Source: Centroberyx gerrardi
Taxonomy: Eukaryota > Chordata > Actinopteri > Beryciformes > Berycidae
Reading direction: 5' to 3'
Length of the DNA: 64,000 bases
Assembly: GCF_048128805.1 (NCBI RefSeq)
Contig: NC_136002.1
Coordinates: 30,641,837 to 30,705,836 of the forward strand
Numbering within the stretch: position 1 is the first letter of the stretch; the number at the start of each line of letters is the position of its first letter. A model generated the notes under the pieces. That model made no database searches. It was not told the DNA's origin and saw nothing but the letters and a program-made list of their open reading frames with translations. Of the stretch, positions 50,757 through 63,230 are shown piece by piece. Both the position numbers and the translations under genes were made by a program.

Positions 50757-50827
50757 TGCATTGGCCGGGAATCGAACCCGGGCCTCCCGCGTGGCAGGCG
50801 AGAATTCTACCACTGAACCACCAATGC
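50757..50827 (-). tRNA. tRNA-Gly (GCC), copy 2
   Basis: Identical in all key parts to copy 1; 71 nt on the minus strand, facing tRNA-Leu copy 1 about 330 bp away. Confidence 0.95.
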
Positions 50828-50933
50828 AAGTTCTGTGGGTGAACTGGACCCTCACAGGCTGACTGACAGGCAACTGACATGTTTCAAGTGGGGTCCAGGT
50901 GTAACCTGAAGAGATGTGTCTTCAGTCTCCGAT

Positions 50934-51525
50934 GCTTCTCTACGTTTTGGCTAAGATCAAGTTTAAGTGAAGGTCTCACACGATCACTCCAGGTGGCGAC
51001 GGCGACATCGGCTACTAAGCAGTCGGCTGTGTCCGGACTGAAGAATACGCTGCGTGTTTCTTGGATGAGTGTGGAGGAACAGATGAAGGAGCGTGTCAGT
51101 TTTCTGCCTACAACAGAATACGTCGGAGAGGTTTTATGATGTGTCGTTCTTTACAGTGTCTAAGAAGGAGGAGGTGAAAGGACTAGCCGTTAAGCTAGCT
51201 CACACCGCTTTGAAGTATTTCAGTGTTGAAGCCTTGTGTCGGAACGGTCATCGTATAGTCACTGTACACGTGTATAACCCGTGGATAACCGAGAAGACCC
51301 TAAGATATTTCCTGGGCAGATACACCACAGTGCTGCTGGGGATGAAGGAGATTCTGGACGCCCTGGGGATTTGAACCGGTAAACGGCAGTTTCGATGATC
51401 GCCCCTGCCATCACCCCCACCGTCCCCACCGTCTCCGGGCAGAGGAGCTGGGCTGAGCAAGTGGAAGTGAGTCCTGCAGCCGGTGAGGAATATCTTGTCA
51501 TGGATATTTTGAAATATAGTTGATG
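50934..51525 (+). pseudogene. U2 5' fragment fused to Tx1-type ORF1 relic, unit 2
   Basis: A 29-nt U2 match (50934-50962, ending GGCTAAGATCAAGT, three mismatches) is followed by an ORF1-like frame in two phases: MSVEEQMKERVSFLPTTEY, then KLAHTALKYFSVEALCRNGH and RYFLGRYTTVL to a stop at 51374. The zinc-knuckle part is deleted in this copy. The pattern (YNPWIT, FLGRY, DALGIW) is that of ORF1 in Tx1-clade LINEs. Confidence 0.7.
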
Positions 51526-52199
51526 CTCTTATGCAGAACGACTTGCAATGAGTGCAACACATACAACAAACAACCCACAGTAATGTTTAACTACAGTTTA
51601 TCATGTCATACTCTCCAAGTTGTTCTGTTATGGGTTTATATCAGATCAAGAAAGGAGTTTAGTCTGTAGCTGATAACGCAAAAGCTGGTCAGCTGAGTGT
51701 TTGTGTGTGTTCATGTTAAACTGAGTGGTATTCCCCCTTAATTACAGAAAGAATAATAAATCTGGGGGTGTGTCCAGTCTGTTGGCATCGAGAGAGGGTA
51801 AGCAGGAACCTTTTGCTTCATGAATTTATGTTATAGGATAATTAAGTATTAGCAACACCATCATGTCCCCTTCTTAAATAGTTTTTAACTTCTTCAGCTT
51901 TGCTTCAATGCAGCCATGAAACAGAAAATGCGCCCTGCTTGGACACATTTAGTTGATTTGCTGGTAGAGCTAAGTTAGCTTGTCAGCCAGTCTGTAGCTA
52001 GTACAAAAATAACTCCCAGCCTGCCAGTGTTGGCTATGAATAACACTGGTAGTGGAAGTTTATTGCCTTTGCAGCTGTTAAATTGTAACATTTCCCTAAC
52101 ATTGTCGGGTGATTTTTATATTTGAGACTACTTAGACAGTGGGCTTCATTAATGTTAGTGACTGCCCCTTTAAATCTGTCTGATAGTCAGGCACATGAA

Positions 52200-52282
52200 G
52201 TCAGGATGGCCGAGCGGTCTAAGGCGCTGCGTTCAGGTCGCAGTCTCCCCTGGAGGCGTGGGTTCGAATCCCACTTCTGACA
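52200..52282 (+). tRNA. tRNA-Leu (CAG), copy 2
   Basis: Identical to copy 1 over the whole 83 nt by eye. Confidence 0.95.
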
Positions 52283-52609
52283 GCAATAGTTTTGCACTGG
52301 ATCTGTGTGATGTGTAGCTGTGGGAAATGATACGGTGGTAAACTGTGATCATCAGAGGGTGAACAGTCACCAATGGGTAAAACATGGAATTGAGTTTATC
52401 AGAAATCTACAAGATATAATGGACTTGACTGTAGAGTGTTATTAGATGTGAAACAGCATTCAGTTGTGTGAAAACGGTTCTGGTATTCAGACATCATCTT
52501 ATAGGTATTGTAGATGTGGCAGTTTCCCTTGACATCTGTAGCAGCACTGACGCCAGTCTATCCTCCAGTCGACTCCTGGTTTGATCATCTGGAGATTGAA
52601 AAAGTTTAT

Positions 52610-52680
52610 TGCATTGGCCGGGAATCGAACCCGGGCCTCCCGCGTGGCAGGCGAGAATTCTACCACTGAACCACCAATGC
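52610..52680 (-). tRNA. tRNA-Gly (GCC), copy 3
   Basis: Identical to copies 1 and 2 by eye; 71 nt on the minus strand. Confidence 0.95.
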
Positions 52681-52786
52681 AAGTTCTGTGGGTGAACTGG
52701 ACCCTCACAGCCTGACTGACAGGCAACTGACATGTTTCAAGTGGGGTCCAGGTGTAACCTGAAGAGATGTGTCTTCAGTCTCCGGC

Positions 52787-53275
52787 GCTTCTCTGCGTTT
52801 TGGCTAAGATCAAGTTTTAGTGAAGGTCTCACACGATCACTCCAGGTGGCGACGGCGACATCGGCTACTAAGCAGTCGGCTGTGTCCGGACTGAAGAATA
52901 CGCTGCGTGTTTCTTGGATGAGTGTGGAGGAACAAATGAAGGAGCGTGTCAGTTTTCTGCCTACAACAGAATACGACGGAGAGGTTTTATGATGTGTCGT
53001 TCTTTATAGTGTCTAAGAAGGAGGAGGTGAAAGGACTAGCCGTTAAGCTAGCTCACACCGCTTTGAAGTATTTCAGTGTTGAAGCCTTGTGTCGGAACGG
53101 TCATCGTATAGTCACTGTACACATGTATAACCCATGGATAACCGAGGAGACCCTAAGATATTTCCTGGGCAGATACACCACAGTGCTGCCGGGGATGAAG
53201 GAGATTCGGGACACCCTGGGGATTTGAACCGGTAAACGGCAGTTTCGAGTGCAACTAAAAGAAGACGCTGATGGA
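52787..53275 (+). pseudogene. U2 5' fragment fused to Tx1-type ORF1 relic, unit 3
   Basis: The U2 match at 52787-52815 has two mismatches in 29. The ORF1-like frame again changes phase after TTEYDGEVL, and reads on through YNPWITEETLRYFLGRYTTV to a stop, cut short near 53275 before the zinc knuckles. Confidence 0.7.
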
Positions 53276-54167
53276 TATCACGGCGACATAAAAAAGGGAA
53301 CAAAACAATTGTACCCAATTAGCCATATTCCAAAAATGTCCATGACAAGAATATCTCCATCCCTTGTTTTCCTGACAAATCTACTGAACAAAATATACTA
53401 AGCTAAACTATGCAGCAGTGCCTGCGAAAATATATCCCACTAATTAGGCACAATTATTTTGTTTTCTTTTTTATGGTGGAAGCTAAATATCTTGTCATGG
53501 ATATTTTGAAATATAGCTGATGCTCTTATCCAGAACGACTTGCAATGAGTGCAACACATACAACAAACAACTCACAGTAATGTTTAACTACAGTTTATCA
53601 TGTCACTCTCTCAAAGTTGTTCTGTTATGGGTTTATATCAGATCAAGAAAGGAGTTTAGTCTGTAGCTGATAACTCAAAAGCTGGTCAGCTGAGTGTTTG
53701 TGTTCATGTTAAACTGAGTGGTATTCCCCTTTAATTACAGAAAGAATAATAATTCTGGGGGTGTGTCCAGTCTGTTGACATCGAGAGAGGGTAAGCAGGA
53801 ACCTTTTGCTTCATACATTTATGTTATAGGTTATATTAAGTATTAGCAACACCATCATATCCCCTTCTTAAATAGTTTTTAACTTCTTCAGCTTTGCTTC
53901 AATGCAGCCATGAAACAGAAAATGCGCCCTGCTTGGACACATTTAGTTGATTTGCTGGTAGAGCTAAGTTAGCTTGTCAGCCAGTCTGTAGCTAGTACAA
54001 AAATAACTCCCAGCCTGCCAGTGTTGGCTATGAATAACACTGGCAGTGGAAGTTTATTGCCTTTGCAGCTGTTAAATTCTAACATTTCCCTAACATTGTC
54101 CAGTGATTTTTATATTTGAGACTACTTAGACAGTGGGCTTCATTAATGTTACTGACTGCCCCTTTAA

Positions 54168-54628
54168 AGTCGAGATGAAACGGCATTTCGAGAGTATCTA
54201 ACTTCCGTATCGTGACGTATTTCCGAGTGAAACAGGAAAGACAGGCGGGACATAACGTTGGGAGGAATTTGATTTGAACGTTGAAAAGTGGGCGTGTCAT
54301 AACACCCGAAGACACACCGAAGTACCATGCTGTTGCTAGCTAGCTAACTAATGAATCTTAGCCTCTTAGCTCTGTGCGCTAAAAGTTGAAGATTGATTGA
54401 TGGGTGGATGCCATGATATTATTGGTTGAAATTAGTTACGGGCATGCTTACGTAAGCACACAGCATATTTTGTTTTACAGGAAGAAAACATGATTGAATT
54501 TTGATATAAGAATACAATGAAATTGATTTTTTTTTTTTTTTTTGGCATATATTGTTAAATAGGTGCACAGTATGACCGGGGATGTGATCTAAAAGGGTTA
54601 AAAAGGCATTTTTCATTTCATCTCGTCT
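54168..54628. mobile_element. TTAA-flanked MITE in cassette unit 4
   Basis: 461 bp between TTAA at 54164-54167 and 54629-54632. Termini AGTCGAGATGAAACGGCATT and (inward) AGACGAGATGAAATGAAAAA form imperfect inverted repeats. Cassette units 2 and 3 provide the empty site (CTTTAAGTCTG and CTTTAAATCTG), so the insertion is certain. TTAA duplication indicates piggyBac or Kolobok type; superfamily not resolved. Confidence 0.85.
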
Positions 54629-54658
54629 TTAAGTCTGTCTGATAGTCAGGCACGTGAA

Positions 54659-54741
54659 GTCAGGATGGCCGAGCGGTCTAAGGCGCTGCGTTCAGGTCGC
54701 AGTCTCCCCTGGAGGCGTGGGTTCGAATCCCACTTCTGACA
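54659..54741 (+). tRNA. tRNA-Leu (CAG), copy 3
   Basis: Identical to copies 1 and 2 by eye; 83 nt. It lies 27 bp after the TTAA-flanked MITE. Confidence 0.95.
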
Positions 54742-55077
54742 GCAACAGTTTTGCACTGGATCTGTGTGATGTGTAGCTGTGGGAAATGGTACGGTGGTAA
54801 ACTGTGATCATCAGAGGGTGAACAGTCACTCAATTCCATGTTTTACCAAACATGGAATTGAGTTTATCAGAAATCTACAAGATATAGTGGACTTGACTGT
54901 AAAGTGTTATTAGATGTGAAACAGCATTCAGTTGTGTGAAAACGGTTCTGGTATTCAGACCTCATCTTATAGGTATTGTAGATGTGACAGTTTCCCTTGA
55001 CATCTGTAGCAGCACTGACGCCAGTCTATCCTCCAGTCGACTCCTGGTTTGATCATCTGGAGATTGAAAAAGTTTAT

Positions 55078-55148
55078 TGCATTGGCCGGGAATCGAACCC
55101 GGGCCTCCCGCGTGGCAGGCGAGAATTCTACCACTGAACCACCAATGC
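55078..55148 (-). tRNA. tRNA-Gly (GCC), copy 4
   Basis: Identical to the other three copies by eye; 71 nt on the minus strand. Confidence 0.95.
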
Positions 55149-55254
55149 AAGTTCTGTGGGTGAACTGGACCCTCACAGGCTGACTGACAGGCAACTGACA
55201 TGTTTCAAGTGGGGTCCAGGTGTAACCTGAAGAGATGTGTCTTCAGTCTCCGGT

Positions 55255-56297
55255 GCTTCTCTGCGTTTTGTCTAAGATCAAGTTTTAGTGAAGGTCTCGC
55301 GCGATCACTCCAGGTGGCGACGGTGACATCGGCTACTAAGCAGTCGGCTGTGTCCGGACTGAAGAATACGCTGCGTTTTTCTTGGATGAGTGTGGAGGAA
55401 CAGATGAAGGAGCGTGTCAGTTTTCTGCCTACAACAGAATACGTCGGAGAGGTTTTATGATGTGTCGTTCTTTACAGTGTCTAAGAAGGAGGAGGTGAAA
55501 GGACTAGCCGTTAAGCTAGCTCACACCGCTTTGAAGTATTTCAGTGTTGAAGCCTTGTGTCGGAACGGTCATCGTATAGTCACTGTACACAAGTATAACC
55601 CATGGATAACCGAGGAGACCCTAAGATATTTCCTGGGCAGATACACCACAGTGCTGCCGGGGATGAAGGAGATTCGGGACACCCTGGGGATTTGAACCGG
55701 TAAACGGCAGTTTCGAGTGCAACTAAAAGAAGACGCTGATGGAAATGACGGTTACATCCACCCACCGGCGGCTTTCACCATCAGAGCTGACCAGAGGTAC
55801 CTTGTCTATTCTGGACAGCCTATATTCTGTAGAAAATGCAGCACATATGGGCATGTGGCAGACAGTTGCACACAATTGAGATGTAGGAACTGTGATAATC
55901 TGGGACACAGCATGATTGATTGCACACAACCGAAGAAATGCAGCTTGTGTGGGTCAGAGGACCATCTATTCAGACAGTGTTCCAACGCCACTCCATCATA
56001 TGCCTTGAAAATTGCACTCCGCCATGCAAAGACCACCATGTGCCACAGACTGAGAAGCCCGCGCTCGAGCCATGTGACATCAACATCGTCGTGAGGGAGC
56101 TGCAGGAGGAGAGGGAGAGGTGGGAGTGGGAGAAGACCCCCATCGCCCCCGCCATCATCGCCCCCGCCATCATCGCCCCCGCCATCACCCCCACCGTCCC
56201 CACCGTCTCCGGGCAGAGGAGCTGGGCTGAGCAAGTGGAAGTGAGTCCTGCAGCCGGTGAGGAATATCTTGTCATGGATATTTTGAAATATAGCTGA
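55255..56297 (+). pseudogene. U2 5' fragment fused to Tx1-type ORF1 relic with CCHC knuckles, unit 4
   Basis: The most complete copy. A 29-nt U2 match (55255-55283) leads into an ORF1-like coding remnant spread over several frames: MSVEEQMKERVSFL, KLAHTALKYFSVEALCRNGH, YNPWITEETLRYFLGRYTTV, then IHPPAAFTIRADQRYLVYSG and three CCHC zinc knuckles (CRKCSTYGHVADSC, CRNCDNLGHSMIDC, CSLCGSEDHLFRQC; CX2CX4HX4C each), then an acidic ELQEERERWEWEK stretch. This order is typical of nucleic-acid-binding ORF1 proteins of Tx1-clade LINEs, some of which insert specifically in U2 (Keno). The frames are broken. No reverse transcriptase is present. Confidence 0.7.
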
Positions 56298-56862
56298 TGC
56301 TCTTATCCAGAACGACTTGCAATGAGTGCAACACATACAACAAACAACCCACAGTAATGTTTAACTACAGTTTATCATGTCACTCTCTCAAAGTTGTTCT
56401 GTTATGGGTTTATATCAGATCAAGAAAGGAGTTTAGTCTGTAGCTGAGAACGCAAAAGCTGGTCAGCTGAGTGTGTGTGTTCATGTTAAACTGAGTGGTA
56501 TTCCCCTTTTAATTACAGAAAGAATAATAATTCTGGGGGTGTGTCCAGTCTGTTGACATCGAGAGAGGGTAAGCAGGAACCTTTTGCTTCATGAATTTAT
56601 GTTATAGGTTATATTAGCAACAACATTATATCCCCTTCTTAAATAGTTTTGAACTTCTTCAGCTTTGCTTCAATGCAGCCATGAAACAGAAAATGCGCCC
56701 TGCTTGGACACATTTAGTTGATTTGCTGGTAGAGCTAAGTTAGCTTGTCAGCCAGTCTGTAGCTAGTACAAAAATAACTCCCAGCCTGCCAGTGTTGGCT
56801 ATGAATAACACTGGCAGTGGAAGTTTATTGCCTTTGCAGCTGTTAAATTCTAACATTTCCCT

Positions 56863-58415
<1,553 letters not shown>

Positions 58416-59010
58416 TGATGTCACTGTTGCCGTGCCGACTGCCTTGAACCAGGGAAACTGCCTGTAGTGCACTGCTGCCCGCAGACTCCGTTTTGCCGTA
58501 ATGAGTAGCTGGCTGGGTGAGAACAGTTTAGGGCAGTTTCAGTCATCTTATCATGTGCCATCGAGGGTTTAAGAGGCTTTCTGTCCAACCGAAACACTAC
58601 AGGAGCTGAATTCACTGATTAGCACAACTTCAACTAGAGAGGAGGAACTCATGAGTGAAATCAGCTGCTGTAGTGTTTAGTGTTTGGTTGGAGGGAAAGC
58701 CTGTATATTCTTGGCCCTCCACAGCATGTGATTGCACACCACTGGTTCAGGGCAAGGCTACATCTTAAGTCCTGTTCACACTGCACTTAGCTTAATGCTG
58801 GCACATTGTCAAGTGGGCAGAAACCCTGATTTTAGCCCAGGCTTAGCTGGCACCAACTTTGCAGAGTTAATAGAAATCTAGAACTTTAATAATTGACCTG
58901 CATAGTGGAAAAGCACTTTAGAAGGTCTTCACACTGTTGACTACAGCTGTATTTACACAGGATAAAGAATCAAAGTTTTATTTCTTTGTGGTACAATCTC
59001 TTTTCATGGC
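58416..59010. other. Downstream of aamdc copy 2; no gene seen
   Basis: Begins with GATGATGTCAC shared with copy 1, then unrelated sequence. No polyadenylation signal stood out. Confidence 0.4.
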
Positions 59011-59637
59011 TGTTTCAAAGGATAACGCTGGTATTTTTTTAATGCATTTCTTACAGTCAACAAATCCTATGAAAATAACAAAATCAACAATGCGTTTGCT
59101 CTACTCCCGTTACTTTCTGACTTCCCACGTTCCCTTTTTAGCCGTCAACCCGGAAGTCATTGGCTCCAATTGTAAGCTAAAAACCTTTAAACACAGCTCA
59201 CAAAGACATAGTTTCTATTTTAAAAATCGCTAACTGTTATCACGAAAAGTCTGGTTATTGTGGTTATTACCAAATCAAATGGGAACAAATTCTTCATTAC
59301 ACCGGGGACTATTTTCTGTGCTACGGAACTACTTTCCTGAGATGGAAAACGTGTTTACAGCCGGCTTATTAAGTTGTTTGAGGAAAAAGTCGGCCGGCCC
59401 GGTGCATCTCGATGATGAAATATGTTGCAGAGCAGCAGCATGGCTCTTTGACGTGTTTTTAATAGTTTTTTTTATACAATGGAGTTCTGTGGCTGCTGGG
59501 ACATGAGGCTGCATTGGGCACCGGCTACATGGACGAGACTTGTTGGCAAAACAAAATCATTGCTGATTTTGTTATTTTCATAGGATTTGTTGACGGTAAG
59601 AAATGCATTAAAAAACACCAGCCTTATCCTTGAAACA
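59011..59637. mobile_element. MITE with long terminal inverted repeats
   Basis: About 75 bp at each end are inverted copies: TGTTTCAAAGGATAACGCTG and onward at the left, and its near-complement ending CCTTATCCTTGAAACA at the right, including GTCAACAAATCCTATGAAAA on both sides. The 627-bp element has no coding capacity. No clear target duplication, so the superfamily is unresolved. Confidence 0.8.
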
Positions 59638-60906
59638 GGGTAAAAAAGTCAGTCAGGTTCCAGGTGGGTTCTCGCTGCTTTAACAGCCATAAAAGCTTCA
59701 GATCTGTGCTAGAGAAAGTATTAAAATATTTGCTGTACCTGTGGAGTACCGACCTACTATACTGTTGAGATGTACTATTCAAGGAAGATTGAAAGCCGAG
59801 GCTTCCTTTTACAGTCAGATCTTACTATCAAGTTTGATGTTGTTGATGCACGTTGGTAGAAATCAAAGGCACGATCATTATTTATAAACTGATCATGTGC
59901 CTAAATTCATCATGGCCCATTTATAAACCATGCATCAGAAGTTTGATTCATTTGCACTCATTGATATATTCCAGGTACATAAACAATTTCAAAAATTACT
60001 TAAAGATAAAGTTCAGATTAAATGCAAGTACATAAGAGGCACCTGCTGTGGTTGTTCCTTTCTTGGAAATGACATCAATCTTTGCAACCTTGATTTCATT
60101 GAATACGTAATACTTTAACTTTCATAGGGCAAAAATGTATTTCTGCTTGTTTGTCACACAATAAAATTACAAGATGAAGAATCTCCCATGACATGGGTTT
60201 AATTTGTCATCAAGAGCAAAAATGTTTTCAACAAAGTGTAGAGTACAAAACATGTCTGAATCCCTGTACAAAGAATACTCCACGAGTGAAAAATGCCTCA
60301 GACTAAAACTAAACTATAATGGGTTGCTGTCACTCCCACCATCTTGCCTCCCCAAATTAATAAACCTCTTGCTTTCCAGGAGGGATGCAAAATGGTTTCA
60401 GACACAAGCTGTGCTATCCAGGGTTCCTACACCTTTTCAGCTTCAAAGTCCAGCCTCACAGTTTTAAATTTAGAGGTTTATTTATTGTGGATGTAACACT
60501 GATGGAAATCTGGATTGACATGGCTAACACTAATGTACTGGATGTGGCTAACAAGCTAGCCTTCTGCTTTACCTGCTTGTGGGTAAAGCACAGAACTTAA
60601 ACACAGTCCTGACTGAAGGAAAGAAAAGCCAAGGCACTCTCATATGGAACAGCTAGAAAGCCTTTACTGCTGTGGCCACCTTATGTTTTGGCAAAGATGC
60701 TTTCACCGGGGGGAGTATTTCATAAATAAAAAATGGATAAGTAGCATCAGTGGTGCTCAACTGAAACGCATCAGGTAGCCATAGCAACACAGGGTTTCAA
60801 ATCTTTCCACATAAAGCCTTGTCCATCTTTTCTTCACTCCAGTAAGCGCATTTATCGCAAGTAACCTTTCAAATAATCACTTGAGCACTAAGGAAACACA
60901 CTGAAG
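59638..60906. other. Region between the MITE and ints4
   Basis: Mostly the 3' UTR of ints4 on the minus strand or intergenic DNA. A minus-strand AATAAATAAA (TTTATTTATT near 60478-60488) is a candidate polyadenylation signal, giving a UTR of about 420 nt. Nothing else recognised. Confidence 0.4.
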
Positions 60907-63193
60907 TTAGCGTCGGGCAGGTTTGGGCATGATGTAGACCTTGACCGGCTTGCTGAAGGGAATGGTTCCTTCTATGGCGGCTTCTGGTGGCGGGAGGCCG
61001 TCGGTGCTGTCGCTCCATCCCGGCTTGGAGGAAGAAGAGGAGGAGCTGTAGGCCAGCAGGAGGCGAACCTCGATCTGACAAGGCTCTGGGAGGGAAAAGA
61101 GAGGAGAGTGAATATAACAGTCTCAGTGGATGCAGTCAGTCTGAATGTAATGAAGAATGAGGCGTAGATAGAGCAGATGTAAGAGAAAAATGAATTAAAG
61201 GTCAGAGGTAGACCTGGGTGAAGAGTGTGTGTGCTACAGACCTGTCCATGCGGTGTGTGAGAGGTAGACCTGTGTGATGAGTCTGTGTCTGTCAGGTCCA
61301 GGCTTCCTGAAGTCTCCAGGTTTGGGCTGGATCACATGACTCTGGCCGTCTGGATACAGAACCTGGACAGAGAGAAATACACAAGTTGATTCCCCAAACT
61401 GATAAAACAGTAAAAGAAAGCTGGAACTTGTCATAATTTTCGCACTCACCTTAACTCCAACCTTATTCTGTTCAAATTTATTTTGTGTTTAGCAATCTTC
61501 ATCGTGATTCTTGACTTTGTGGCTCAACCAGAAAGTGAAAACTGTTTTTAAGTATTTTAAGGCATTGCATATTAAGTATTTTGTGTTTTCCCACTTCTGG
61601 GAGCCGAAAATTTGAAATATCTGAATGGGAGAAAATCTACAGCCAGTCTATAAACAATGTTCCAATAATAAAAAAACTAATATTTTACAACAATATTTTT
61701 GGACCTGAGCCCGACCCAAATCCAGGCTATTCTTGAAAACGTTGGGTTCGGTCTGGTTCGCGCCCCTGAGCCAGACTGACCTGGACTTTCACCGTATTCT
61801 GGGGGTCCTGGACGTGCTCCAGCGTGGCGTCGATGTCCAGCGCCACCACCAGGCCGGTGGTGAACCTCAGCGGGTTGTCGGACTCCCCCGTCGGCTCTAT
61901 GATGGTGGCCGTCGCCCGGTGGATCTGTCAGCCGATGGGGGAAAACACATTAAAAAGGGGAAAACCACTCAGTTTAAGAATGTCGTCGGGTGGAAAACCT
62001 CATATCTGAAGAGATTTTTGTGTTTTAGAAAATCCTCCATTGGCTGAGCAACTTTCATGGCCCTAGGATACATTAAAGAATCAAATTTAATTGTATACTT
62101 CAAAAATACATGGTACATGGCAGTGGGAAAGATGCAATCCCCAGCCAGTGAGGGACTTAAACTCTTAAAACTCATTGATTCCACAGACCTGTTCGGGCAG
62201 TTTGAGCTGCAGCAGGCCGCTCTGTCTCAGTGTGGTCTGCAGGATCTTCACCAGCTCCACCGGTTTACAGGAGGACAGCCGGGGCATCAGCTCCAAAACC
62301 TTCTCCACAAAACTGTCCTGGAGGTGGGGCAGCTCCGTCAGAAACAGCCTGGAGGAGGCAGGGAACATGGGATACAGACGTGTGGGAGGGGGCTTCACAG
62401 ATTTGGACTGCTAACCTGGAGAGTCTTGGTTGACTAGAAAAATAAGGAGTAAGGAACTACTTATGATAATAAAAAAAAAAGACTTGAAAGTGCGTAAATA
62501 GCCTGGGGAACCATAAATACAATATATGCACACTTTAGGCAATGTGTTTCAAGAGGATACACACTTCCTCAGGCAGCAAATTAAAAAATTACACATTTTC
62601 ATCTTTGCGACTATTAGCTTGAATTAAAAGCTTTCACAAAATCACCCGAGAGAGAGAGACTGGGAGACTGTAGAGTGGAAAGAGGACTAGGAGAAGGAAA
62701 GATGAGGTTTAGGAGAAAGATAGGGAGGTAGAAGGAACAGAGGAGCGGAGAGAGAGATGGCTTCATCTGTGGGGGCCTGAACATCGAAAGACAGAGCAAC
62801 AGGAGAGAGAGAGAGAGAGAGAGAGATGGTTACCTCTGAAAAGACTCAACTTCCTGCAGAAACTTCTCAGAGCTGCTGATGAGAGGCTCCAACCTGAAAG
62901 AAAGAGAGAGAATCACAAACCAAGGCACGTCCATAATGAACAGTATGTGTGTATGGATGTGTTTTGGGGTGGAGGCTGCGAGATTTGCTGCAGGCTACGT
63001 AAAGTCACAAATGTGTGTATGGTGAGTACACACGATTTGGTGTGTAATGTGTGTGTGTACCAACCCTCGTCTGGTGCGGGCGGTGAGGACGAGCTGCAGA
63101 GCTTTGGCCTGCAGGCGGACGTGGTGGATGGTGGCGACCTGTCGGCTCTCCAAGCCACTGTACAGAAACTCCAGCTTGTAGGTCTCCTCCAGG

Positions 63194-63230
<37 letters not shown>

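Larger units (their letters stand above)
50268..52120. repeat. tRNA/U2-ORF1 cassette, unit 2
   Basis: Begins TTTGAGACTACTTAGACAGT and contains tRNA-Leu, tRNA-Gly (reverse), the U2/ORF1 relic and a tail with GATGCTCTTATGCAGAACGA, GAGCTAAGTTAGCTTGTCAG and TAACATTTCCCTAACATTGT. 1.85 kb; the next unit starts with the same words. Confidence 0.8.
52121..54113. repeat. tRNA/U2-ORF1 cassette, unit 3
   Basis: Same order as unit 2, very similar sequence, 1.99 kb. The ORF1 part diverges after 53275 into unrelated AT-rich sequence (to about 53490) before the common tail resumes. Confidence 0.8.
54114..56862. repeat. tRNA/U2-ORF1 cassette, unit 4 (longest)
   Basis: Same order as the other units, with two differences: a TTAA-flanked element (54168-54628) inserted before tRNA-Leu, and a longer ORF1 part that keeps the zinc knuckles. 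A short foldback of CAATTCCATGTTTTACC lies near 54830-54860. Confidence 0.8.

Noticed and set aside
50641-50880. 75-80 codon minus frames over the tRNA-Gly genes, repeated in each cassette
   Set aside because: They read through the tRNA-Gly gene and its flanks; repetition comes from the cassette amplification, not from a protein gene.
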